Below, one piece after another: positions 27,349 through 35,183 of a stretch of DNA of 64,000 nt. Numbering within the stretch: position 1 is the first letter of the stretch; the number at the start of each line of letters is the position of its first letter. The stretch is from Bacteroidota bacterium (GTDB lineage Bacteria; Bacteroidota; Bacteroidia; Bacteroidales; Prolixibacteraceae). Both the position numbers and the translations under genes were made by a program. The stretch is from positions 59,615 to 123,614 of the forward strand of contig JAHEYU010000009.1 in the NCBI GenBank assembly GCA_023251435.1. The letters run 5' to 3'. A model generated the notes under the pieces. It was not told where the DNA came from. It worked only from the letters and a program-made list of their open reading frames with translations, and did not search any database.

Positions 27349-27994
27349 AATGTTGTCAGTTCGGATAGCTAAAATTATAGTTGTTTTGTGGTATGTCGTT
27401 GGAGTCGCCGGATTTATGATTCAACCTTTGCGGCCACTTTTTCAACTGCTCACTCCCTGGGGGATGGTTGGTGCTGTAATGCTCCTGTTGTACTTTCATG
27501 AACGTAAAAACATAAAAGGCTGGCTCGCTTTTGCGGGTATCGGATTGGTTGGCTTTTTTGCCGAACTGATTGGCGTAAATACACAGGTTATTTTTGGCAA
27601 TTATATTTATGGCGAAGTTCTTGGGTTCAAACTTTGGAACACCCCTCTGACCATCGGAATCAACTGGCTGGTGCTGGTTTATTGTATTTCGGCGCTTACA
27701 AAATCCATTCGCAACCGTTGGTATTTCCCGCTGGTGGGCGCCTTGGCAATGGTTGCCTTCGACTGGTTAATGGAGCCGGTTGCCATTGCAACCGGAATGT
27801 GGAACTGGCCCGAGGGTGCGATTCCGCTGAAAAATTACATGGATTGGTTCCTGATTTCGGGCTTCCTGTTTTTGATGATCCGAATCCTGAAGATTGAAAT
27901 TAACAACCGTATTGCGGGAATTTTGTTATTAATGCAAATAGTTTTCTTTCTGGCATTGAACCTATTAATCAGAACACCACTATGGGACTTTTAA
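27341..27994 (+). CDS. cruF: Carotenoid 1',2'-hydratase, CruF family
   Basis: A 217-residue integral membrane protein of the DUF422/CruF family with six or seven hydrophobic segments. It contains NYIYGEVLGFKLWNTPLTIG, a typical family segment with NT.P, and FDWLMEPVA. CruF adds water across the 1',2' double bond of acyclic carotenoid ends. It overlaps both neighbours (8 and 13 bp), so crtD, cruF and the next gene are one translationally coupled unit. Confidence 0.85.
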   Translation: MDRMLSVRIAKIIVVLWYVVGVAGFMIQPLRPLFQLLTPWGMVGAVMLLLYFHERKNIKGWLAFAGIGLVGFFAELIGVNTQVIFGNYIYGEVLGFKLWNTPLTIGINWLVLVYCISALTKSIRNRWYFPLVGALAMVAFDWLMEPVAIATGMWNWPEGAIPLKNYMDWFLISGFLFLMIRILKIEINNRIAGILLLMQIVFFLALNLLIRTPLWDF

Positions 27995-28662
27995 TCGCAT
28001 TGACCATTATTTTTACCTGGCTGGGGCATTTGGTCTGGGTGCTTGCTTTCGTTGAAGTATCGCTTATTTCACCGATATTTTACGTTCACATTGCCATTCA
28101 AACTTATTTATTTACCGGACTTTTTATCACCGCTCACGATGCCATGCACGGACTGGTTTCGCCCAACCGTGCGGTAAACAATGGAATAGGGCATTTAGCA
28201 ACCCGGTTTTTTGCCGCGCTTTCGTATTCACGACTGCTCGAAAAACACAAACTGCACCACCGGTTTCCGGGCGAAGCAGGCGATCCCGATTATTGCACCA
28301 CATCCCAAAACTTCTGGCGCTGGTGGTTTTCGTTCCTGAAAAACTACGTGAGCGTTTGGCAGTTTGTCATTTTCGCGGTGGTTTTTAATGTTCTGCAAAT
28401 TTGGGTCAATCAATGGAATCTGATATTTTTCTGGATTCTGCCATCCATTCTGGCAACCTTTCAGTTGTTCTATTTTGGAACCTACCGGCCACACCGGTTG
28501 CCACACACCGAAGCAATGCTTCCGCACAATTCGCGCACCCAGAAAGGGCCGCACTGGTGGGCAATGCTTTCGTGTTATTTCTTCGGGTACCATTTCGAGC
28601 ACCACGAATCGCCCCGCACTCCCTGGTGGAAATTGTACCAAATGAAAGGACTTCAACCATGA
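27982..28662 (+). CDS. crtW: Carotenoid ketolase-like membrane oxygenase
   Basis: A 226-residue di-iron membrane oxygenase of the fatty-acid desaturase superfamily. Histidine clusters are HDAMHG, HKLHH and FEHHESPRTPWW, with an additional His pair in YRPHRLPH; the last is typical of CrtW-type beta-carotene ketolases. It would put a keto group on a ring. No lycopene cyclase (crtY) or crtZ is seen in the window, so the ring-forming step must be encoded elsewhere. Its stop overlaps the next start (ATGA). Confidence 0.8.
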   Translation: MGLLIALTIIFTWLGHLVWVLAFVEVSLISPIFYVHIAIQTYLFTGLFITAHDAMHGLVSPNRAVNNGIGHLATRFFAALSYSRLLEKHKLHHRFPGEAGDPDYCTTSQNFWRWWFSFLKNYVSVWQFVIFAVVFNVLQIWVNQWNLIFFWILPSILATFQLFYFGTYRPHRLPHTEAMLPHNSRTQKGPHWWAMLSCYFFGYHFEHHESPRTPWWKLYQMKGLQP

Positions 28663-29270
28663 TAAAAGCCAATTATAATCCGGTTTCGTTGTGGTTCTAC
28701 AGTTCCTGGTTCAGGGTGCTGCAAAAAATACATTTTCGCAAAATCAGCGTGATTACTGAGGCTGTTTTCCCTGAAGGGCAATCGGTTCTTCTGCTGCAGA
28801 ATCATTTCAGTTATTACGACGGATACTGGTCGATGTATCTTTGCAACAAGATTTTCAAACGTAGGTTCCATGTGATGATGCTGGAAGAAGAACTGGCTAA
28901 GCGCATGTTTCTGACTCGTTGTGGCGTGTTTTCCGTTCGTAAAAACAGCCGCGACCTGATTGAATCGATTAATTATGCAGCAGAATTGCTTCAAAATCCC
29001 GGCAACGTGGTCACTATTTATCCGTCGGGGGAAATTATTTCGCATCACGTTCAGAATTTTCGCTTTCAGCAAGGTTTTTCCCGATTGACAAGCAACAAAA
29101 AGAATCATACGGCCATTGCATTTGCAGTAGTTTTGGTCGATCATTTCAGTTTAGCCCGACCCGAAATCAGGATATACATAGAAAATTATTCCGGCGAACG
29201 TACAGCTGAAGCCATAGAAAATGCCTACCATTCGTTTTATCAGTCGTGCATCACCAAACAAACCGAATAA
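28659..29270 (+). CDS. PlsC-type acyltransferase in the carotenoid operon
   Basis: A 203-residue glycerol-phosphate-type acyltransferase fold. The HX4D catalytic motif is HFSYYD in LLQNHFSYYDGYW, and the later YPSGE corresponds to the FPEG motif. The start is the ATG at 28659, which overlaps the previous stop; a longer frame would lie entirely within crtW. Its position between crtW and a glycosyltransferase suggests it acylates a glycosylated carotenoid, as CrtO does in staphyloxanthin synthesis, but a lipid acyltransferase role cannot be excluded. Confidence 0.8.
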   Translation: MIKANYNPVSLWFYSSWFRVLQKIHFRKISVITEAVFPEGQSVLLLQNHFSYYDGYWSMYLCNKIFKRRFHVMMLEEELAKRMFLTRCGVFSVRKNSRDLIESINYAAELLQNPGNVVTIYPSGEIISHHVQNFRFQQGFSRLTSNKKNHTAIAFAVVLVDHFSLARPEIRIYIENYSGERTAEAIENAYHSFYQSCITKQTE

Positions 29271-30370
29271 TGGAAATTCTGGCCATCGTCATACTCGCTT
29301 TTCTGGCACTCCGGACGTTTGTTTCGCTGGTGAACCTCTTTTCGGATCTTCATCTTCCGGATAAAAAGCCATCGGAATTTCCAAAAGTATCATTGTTGAT
29401 TCCGGCCAGAAATGAAGAAGCGGCTATTGGCAGGTTGCTTAGTGACATTCAAAAACTCAACTATCCCGATTTTGAAGCGATTGTTTGCAACGACCACTCT
29501 TCGGACAATACCGAAGAAATCCTGAACTGGTTTGCCGGTGAAGAGGAGCGGATTCATTGGTTTTTGGGAGAAAAACTTCCAACTGATTGGCTGGGGAAAA
29601 ATTTTGCCTGCCATCAGCTGGCACAAAAAGCAAGTGGAAAATACCTGATTTTTCTGGATGCTGATGTTGAATTGAGCAATGATTCAATCACCAAAGCGGT
29701 AGCATATTTTCAAGAGAAAAAACTGTCGCTTTTATCAGTTTTCCCGCAGCAGAGAATGGAAACTTTTGCCGAGCAATCGACCGTGCCAGTGATGAACTGG
29801 ATTTTACAAAGTTTGCTGCCGATGATTCTGGTGCAAAAGACCAGATTTCCGTCCATCTCGGCTGCCAACGGTCAGTTTATGATGTTCGAAGCCGAAAATT
29901 ATCGAACAAACCAATGGCATTCTCAAGTCCGAAATCAGAACGTGGAAGACATTCGGCTGGCGCGCATGATAAAAACCAAAGGTTTGAAAATGGCTGTACT
30001 GCTTGGTAACCGCGACATTTTTTGCCGCATGTACCGCCAATTTGATGAAGCCGTTCTTGGGTTTTCGCGCAATATGCACGAATATTTTGGCGGGAAACGT
30101 GCGATTATGGCCGGGTTTTGGCTCATCGTTTTTTCAGGGCCACTGGTCGTTTGGGCGATTTTAGGCTGGGAGTTTGTGTGTGTATTCACAGCCTTGGTCA
30201 TCGCCAACCGATTATTTGTGGCAGTCGCAAGCCGTCAGAATATTTTCACTTCGGTTTTGCTGCATCCATTGCAGATAATTAGTTTTACAGCCATTGTTTT
30301 CTACAATATTTTCCGTCGAATGAAAAAGGAAACCACCTGGAAGGGACGGAGAATTAAGCTATCATCCTGA
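29270..30370 (+). CDS. Glycosyltransferase family 2, membrane-bound, CrtQ-like
   Basis: A 366-residue protein: an N-terminal membrane segment, a GT2 domain (SLLIPARNEEAAIG near residue 43, DHSSDNT, FLDADVELS as the DXD metal site, VEDIRLARM as the catalytic/acceptor region) and three hydrophobic segments at the C-terminus. The layout matches the CrtQ group that glycosylates carotenoid acids or alcohols. The start is the ATG at 29270, sharing a base with the preceding TAA. It is the last gene of the carotenoid operon. Confidence 0.85.
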   Translation: MEILAIVILAFLALRTFVSLVNLFSDLHLPDKKPSEFPKVSLLIPARNEEAAIGRLLSDIQKLNYPDFEAIVCNDHSSDNTEEILNWFAGEEERIHWFLGEKLPTDWLGKNFACHQLAQKASGKYLIFLDADVELSNDSITKAVAYFQEKKLSLLSVFPQQRMETFAEQSTVPVMNWILQSLLPMILVQKTRFPSISAANGQFMMFEAENYRTNQWHSQVRNQNVEDIRLARMIKTKGLKMAVLLGNRDIFCRMYRQFDEAVLGFSRNMHEYFGGKRAIMAGFWLIVFSGPLVVWAILGWEFVCVFTALVIANRLFVAVASRQNIFTSVLLHPLQIISFTAIVFYNIFRRMKKETTWKGRRIKLSS

Positions 30371-30468
30371 AATCATGTTAACAATTTGTTTTTGTCCTGA
30401 TCAGAACACGAAAACACAAACAGGAACAAATCCTACAGGCTTTCTATCATAAATAAAAGACAAATTAT

Positions 30469-30508
30469 ATGGTCGGAATTCTTTATATTTGTTAAAACAA
30501 ACGACCAT
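30469..30508 (+). promoter_or_regulatory. Helicase promoter enclosed by a 7-bp inverted repeat
   Basis: The -7 element TATATTTG (30484-30491) lies between ATGGTCG (30469-30475) and CGACCAT (30502-30508); the right arm covers the first two bases of the ATG. The arrangement could be an operator or a chance pairing. Confidence 0.4.
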
Positions 30509-32981
30509 GCAATACCAATCCAACCCGCAACTCGAACTTGCTTTTAACTTTCTGCAATACACCAATCAAAATATTTTCCTAACAGGAAAAGCCGGAACCG
30601 GTAAAACCACCTTTCTGCGCAACCTGAAGAAACTATCACCCAAACGAATGGTGGTGGTTGCCCCAACTGGCGTGGCGGCGATTAATGCAGGTGGCGTTAC
30701 AATTCACTCATTTTTCCAGATGTCGTTTGGACCGCAGATACCGGTAGATCCCAATCAGCAGCGCCAGGTAGCCGTTCCCGCCGATGGGAATGTCGCCGCC
30801 GGAATCAAACGTTTCAGCCGCGAAAAAATCAACATCATGCGGAGTCTCGATTTGCTGGTGATCGACGAAATTTCAATGGTTCGCGCCGATATTCTGGATG
30901 GAATTGACGAGGTTTTACGTCGATACAAAAACCGATACAAGCCTTTTGGCGGCGTACAGTTGCTGATGATTGGCGACTTGCAGCAATTGGCTCCGGTAAT
31001 TAAAGAAGATGAATGGCAAATACTGAAGCCCTATTACGAAACCGGGTTTTTCTTCAGTAGCCATGCACTGAAACGATCGAAATTCACCGGCATAGAACTA
31101 AATCATATTTTCCGGCAAAGCGACCAGCGATTCATCGACTTGCTGAACAAAGTACGCGAAAACAGGATGGATACTGCAACGCTTCAGGAATTAAACCAAC
31201 GGCACATTCCCGGTTTTAATCCCGAAGAAAAGGAAGGCTACATCACCCTCACCACGCACAATTACCAATCGCAGCAAATCAACGAGGGTAAACTTGGGCA
31301 GCTGAAAACCAAATCGTATAAATTTACAGCCGAAATACAGGGCGAATTTCCGGAGTACTCCTATCCCACTGATCCTGAGCTGGAATTAAAAGTTGGGGCA
31401 CAGGTGATGTTCGTTAAAAATGACTTGTCGCCTGAAAAACGTTTCTACAATGGCAAAATCGGTAAAATCATCAACATTGTTGACAATGAAATTGAAGTTC
31501 GTTGCCCTGATGATGAGGAATCCATTGATGTGGAAAGAGTTGAATGGCAAAATGCAAAATATACCCTGAACGAAACAACACAGGAAATTCAGGAAGATGT
31601 AATCGGAACTTTCACCCAATTTCCACTCAAACTGGCATGGGCAATCACCATTCACAAAAGCCAGGGATTAACTTTTGAAAAAGCGATTATCGATGCCCGT
31701 GCGTCATTTGCTCACGGCCAGGTTTACGTGGCGCTAAGCCGATGCAAAACGCTCGAAGGATTGGTTTTGAGTTCGCCAATTGCAGATTACAGTGTAAAAA
31801 ACGACACCACGGTCATTCAGTTTACCGATGATGTGGAACGTAACCAACCCGGACCGGCCGAACTGGAAAAGTCGCGCAAAGAATACGTGCAGCAACTACT
31901 TGCCGAACTTTTCGATTTCAAACCCATGCAGCGCCAGATTGAGTATTTGTTAAAACTTTGGGAAGAACATGCGGCTCAATTACTTGGCAACCTGAAAGCC
32001 AATTTGCAAAGCATGACTATTCCGCTACAAACCGAACTGATTAATGTGGCGGAAAAATTCGAAAATCAAATCAGGCAACTGATTGCTAATGCGCCCAACG
32101 CCGAAGAAAACGAGCAACTTCAGGAACGGGTAAAAAAAGCTTCCGATTATTTCTCCGGAAAACTTTTTGATATTGTCGAACAGGCTTTTTCGGAAGCCAC
32201 TTTTGATACCGACAACAAAGCCATTCGCAAAAGTTTCAACGATGCTGCCGATAAACTCCGGAAGGAAATCCATACAAAAAAAGTCTGTCTGGAATTGTGC
32301 AAAAACGGTTTCAGTATTAAAACTTACCTCGAAACCAAATCGAAGGCCGCCATCGAAATTCCTGAAACAAGCTATAAAGGCAAGCCAACCGCCAGTTCGT
32401 CGACTTTCACGATGCATCCTGAATTTTATAGCAAACTGAAGAAATGGCGCGACGAAAAATCTCATATTCTGAATGTTGAAATCGCGCGGATACTTCCGCA
32501 GAAAACACTGCTCGAAATTACTCAGGTTTTGCCTGCCTCAAGAGCCGGACTAAAGGCGGTGAAAGGAATGGGCGGAGCACGGCTGCAGCAATTTGGCAAA
32601 GAAATTCTGGAATTGGTAATCGCCTACCGCAAACAAAAAGGAATGGATTTGCCAATTGGCGCAGAAAAAGAAGCAGAAAAAGCTGCGATGGATACCAAGC
32701 AAATCAGTTACGAATTGTATAAAAGCGGGAAGTCAATTCCGGAAATTGCATCGGAAAGAAATTTTGCGGCTTCAACGATTGAAGGGCATCTGGCCCATTA
32801 TGTCGGGCTTGGAGAACTGGAAATATCCAAATTTGTTGATCCTGCCAAGGTTAAAGTGATTGCAGCTTATGTCGAAAAAAACCGAACCACACAAATAAAC
32901 GAAATCCGTACAGCAATCGGCGAAAGCTACACTTATTCCGAAATCCGGTTTGTGATTAAATATCTGGAGGCAAGACGATGA
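30507..32981 (+). CDS. PIF1-like helicase with HRDC and helix-turn-helix tail
   Basis: An 824-residue SF1 helicase. The N-terminal part has Walker A GKAGTGKTTF, VVVAPTGVAAINAGG, Walker B VIDEISM and GDLQQLAP; motif VI lies in TIHKSQGLTFEKAIID. After a long charged region follow an HRDC-type domain (about residues 640-715, LKAVKGMGGARLQQFGKEI) and a helicase HTH domain (ISYELYKSGKSIPEIA). This architecture is common in Bacteroidota and probably serves replication or recombination repair. The start is the ATG at 30507; a TTG at 30489 is inside the promoter. A second, diverged copy of its 3' end lies at 33389-33507. Confidence 0.92.
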   Translation: MQYQSNPQLELAFNFLQYTNQNIFLTGKAGTGKTTFLRNLKKLSPKRMVVVAPTGVAAINAGGVTIHSFFQMSFGPQIPVDPNQQRQVAVPADGNVAAGIKRFSREKINIMRSLDLLVIDEISMVRADILDGIDEVLRRYKNRYKPFGGVQLLMIGDLQQLAPVIKEDEWQILKPYYETGFFFSSHALKRSKFTGIELNHIFRQSDQRFIDLLNKVRENRMDTATLQELNQRHIPGFNPEEKEGYITLTTHNYQSQQINEGKLGQLKTKSYKFTAEIQGEFPEYSYPTDPELELKVGAQVMFVKNDLSPEKRFYNGKIGKIINIVDNEIEVRCPDDEESIDVERVEWQNAKYTLNETTQEIQEDVIGTFTQFPLKLAWAITIHKSQGLTFEKAIIDARASFAHGQVYVALSRCKTLEGLVLSSPIADYSVKNDTTVIQFTDDVERNQPGPAELEKSRKEYVQQLLAELFDFKPMQRQIEYLLKLWEEHAAQLLGNLKANLQSMTIPLQTELINVAEKFENQIRQLIANAPNAEENEQLQERVKKASDYFSGKLFDIVEQAFSEATFDTDNKAIRKSFNDAADKLRKEIHTKKVCLELCKNGFSIKTYLETKSKAAIEIPETSYKGKPTASSSTFTMHPEFYSKLKKWRDEKSHILNVEIARILPQKTLLEITQVLPASRAGLKAVKGMGGARLQQFGKEILELVIAYRKQKGMDLPIGAEKEAEKAAMDTKQISYELYKSGKSIPEIASERNFAASTIEGHLAHYVGLGELEISKFVDPAKVKVIAAYVEKNRTTQINEIRTAIGESYTYSEIRFVIKYLEARR

Positions 32982-33010
32982 GATCATCTTCAGCAGCAAT
33001 GAACCACTCT

Positions 33011-33352
33011 TTAGTTGTTTGCTTCATAAATAACTGATCCTGAACTTAGTATTTCTCTTTTAAATCCGCTGTCCAATTCAATAAATTTATCATACATTGG
33101 TTTTGTATGTACGATAAGGTCAATATCAACATATTTTCGCAATGGATTAAGCGCATTGGCAATCTTTGTTTTGACTTTCATCTTTTCGGCAAACGATTCG
33201 AAAACAAAATCATCATTCGTAACAACCAACAAATCAATATCACTATCTGCTGATTGTGTACCTTTCGCGTATGAACCAAATAGGATTACCTTGATTACAT
33301 TTAAATTACTGAAGGAAAGGTTAATGTGTGATATGATTTCATTTTTTGTCAT
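33011..33352 (-). CDS. Lone MNT-domain nucleotidyltransferase
   Basis: A 113-residue minimal nucleotidyltransferase with GSYAKG at residues 26-31 and SDIDLL at 37-42, and a third acidic strand VDIDLIVH. Such proteins usually partner a HEPN (HepT-type) gene, but none is adjacent; the gene sits alone between the helicase stop and a displaced helicase end, antisense to both. The start is the ATG at 33352; family homology begins just after it. It could be an orphan antitoxin or act alone. Confidence 0.85.
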   Translation of the reverse strand: MTKNEIISHINLSFSNLNVIKVILFGSYAKGTQSADSDIDLLVVTNDDFVFESFAEKMKVKTKIANALNPLRKYVDIDLIVHTKPMYDKFIELDSGFKREILSSGSVIYEANN

Positions 33353-33356
33353 AAGG

Positions 33357-33364
33357 CAAATGTA
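33357..33364 (-). promoter_or_regulatory. -7 element directly before the lone nucleotidyltransferase
   Basis: TACATTTG is followed by four bases and then the ATG at 33352, so the message is probably leaderless. A TTTCG 18 bases upstream (near 33380) may serve as a -33 box and lies at the edge of the displaced helicase end. Confidence 0.5.
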
Positions 33365-33388
33365 ATAAAAATATAGGCGAAAGTTATT

Positions 33389-33507
33389 TTCGAATACTTG
33401 GAAAAGCAGCAAGTTAGTAGTATAAACGAAATTCGATCGGCAATCGGCGAAAGCTACAGCTATTCGAAATCCGGTTTGTGATTAAATATCTGGAAGCGAG
33501 ACAATAA
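33389..33507 (+). pseudogene. Displaced, frameshifted 3' end of the PIF1-type helicase gene
   Basis: The plus strand encodes FEYLEKQQVSSINEIRSAIG, then ESYSYS and, after a one-base deletion near 33465, EIRFVIKYLEARQ and a stop. The intact helicase ends with VEKNRTTQINEIRTAIGESY and EIRFVIKYLEARR. The last 80 bases are nearly identical, the upstream part clearly diverged, and homology stops near 33389. It is the end of another allele of the same gene, without a start or domain of its own. Confidence 0.9.
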
Positions 33508-33603
33508 AAATTCATGCATTTTGTTGATTTTTCAAAAAAGATGCTGAAATTAACGCTCTGATTTTGAATAGACCTGACCGACAACAAACCTAACTTAGCG
33601 AAT

Positions 33604-35160
33604 ATGAAACTTCAGCAAAAAACATTTTTAAACCGTTTATTTATTACCATCCTTCGCGTTGCCATTGGCTGGCACTTTTTGTACGAAGGAACCGCCAAAA
33701 TTCTTCAGGGAAACTGGACTGCCTCCGGATTTTTACTGAATACTTCTGGATTTTTCTCCGGATTTTACCACTGGATTGCAAATTCACCGACACTTTTAAA
33801 TATTAGCGATTTCCTGAATATGTATGCACTGCTGTTTATCGGACTCGCACTTTTTATCGGACTTTTCAGCCGGGTTGCAGCACTTTCAGGAGTATTGCTT
33901 TTAACCTTATACTATTTTGCATATCCGCCTTTTGGCAATCCGCTGATGAGCGCTTCAGACGGCCATCTTTTCATCGTGGACAAGCTGTTTATCGAAGCAG
34001 CCGCTCTTCTTTTTCTTTTCTTCTATCACGAAAAGGGTTACAGCATCGATACTTTTATTTCGATGTACCGAAACCGAAAAAAAGCTCCAATTACCGAGCC
34101 GGAAGGAACTGAATCGCGTCGCGAAGCTTTGAAAAACCTTGCCACTCTTCCGGTATTGGGAGCAATGGGCTGGGGAGCTGTGAGCAACTTTAAAACCTAT
34201 GGCGTCGACGTAATGTCGGGTGCGACCATTCAGGTAAATCAAACCGCTTTGAGCGAGCTGAAAGGCGAACTTCCAAAAGGAAAAATCGGGAAACACGAAA
34301 TCAGCCGGATGATTGCAGGCGGTAACCTGATTGGCGGATGGTCGCATGGCCGTGACCTGATTTACACGGATACGCTTTTTAAAGCTTACAACACCGAACA
34401 AAAAGTGTATGAAACACTTATATTGGCTGAAAAAGCTGGAATCAACACCATCAACATCGGATTTCCTTCAAATCCACTTCTGGCCAAATACAAAAAGATG
34501 ACCGGGAGCAAGATCAAGGTAATTACGCAGGTAGCTCCAAATCTTGACTGGAAAGGACTTGACAAAGTTGGACCGCACACGGATAAAAAACTTTTTTTTG
34601 AGAACATCGACAAAGCCATCGATTTCGGAGTTGACATCATTCAGGTACAGGGAAACTGGTGCGACTGGCTGGTACGCGACAACAAAATAGAGGTGATCGA
34701 CGAAATGATCAATCACATTCGTCAGCAAGGATACACGGCTGGTTTAGGCGCTCATTCGGTGGAATCGCTCATTGCCTGTGCCGATCAGGGAATTATTCCT
34801 GATTATTACATGAAAACCATGCACCACGATCAATACTGGTCTGCCCACCCACGCGAAAACCGTGTCACATTCGAAGTTGACGGCAAAAATCACCTCGATC
34901 ACAACAGGTTCCACAACAACATGTTCTGCCTTTTTCCTGAAAAGGTGATTGATTTTGTGAGCAAAACCACTGTTCCTGTTATGGGTTTCAAAGTTCTGGC
35001 TGCCGGAGCCATTCAACCCAAGGATGGTTTTCAGTGGGCGTACGACAATGGCGCCGACTTTATTTGTGTGGGCATGTTCGACTTTCAGGTGGTAAACAAC
35101 GTAAATGTTGCCATCGACTGTTTGAAAAAGACCAAACGGACAAGAGAATGGTACGGGTAG
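33604..35160 (+). CDS. DoxX membrane domain fused to an aldo/keto reductase-like TIM barrel
   Basis: A 518-residue two-part protein. Residues 1-150 are a DoxX-type four-helix membrane domain (VAIGWHFLYEGTAKI; FIGLALFIGLFSRVAALSG; YPPFG). Residues 165 onward resemble a TIM barrel: a Tat-like RREALKNLA at about 173-181, then IAGGNLIGGWSHGRDL, a repeated strand-helix pattern, and near the C-terminus VMGFKVLAAGAIQP and ADFICVGMFDFQV. This suggests a membrane-anchored, possibly periplasmic oxidoreductase. The cofactor is unclear, since the usual AKR catalytic residues are not obvious. The following amidohydrolase gene starts 23 bases later and is probably cotranscribed. Confidence 0.75.
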   Translation: MKLQQKTFLNRLFITILRVAIGWHFLYEGTAKILQGNWTASGFLLNTSGFFSGFYHWIANSPTLLNISDFLNMYALLFIGLALFIGLFSRVAALSGVLLLTLYYFAYPPFGNPLMSASDGHLFIVDKLFIEAAALLFLFFYHEKGYSIDTFISMYRNRKKAPITEPEGTESRREALKNLATLPVLGAMGWGAVSNFKTYGVDVMSGATIQVNQTALSELKGELPKGKIGKHEISRMIAGGNLIGGWSHGRDLIYTDTLFKAYNTEQKVYETLILAEKAGINTINIGFPSNPLLAKYKKMTGSKIKVITQVAPNLDWKGLDKVGPHTDKKLFFENIDKAIDFGVDIIQVQGNWCDWLVRDNKIEVIDEMINHIRQQGYTAGLGAHSVESLIACADQGIIPDYYMKTMHHDQYWSAHPRENRVTFEVDGKNHLDHNRFHNNMFCLFPEKVIDFVSKTTVPVMGFKVLAAGAIQPKDGFQWAYDNGADFICVGMFDFQVVNNVNVAIDCLKKTKRTREWYG

Positions 35161-35183
35161 ATTCATGATTTTAAGTTCCACTG

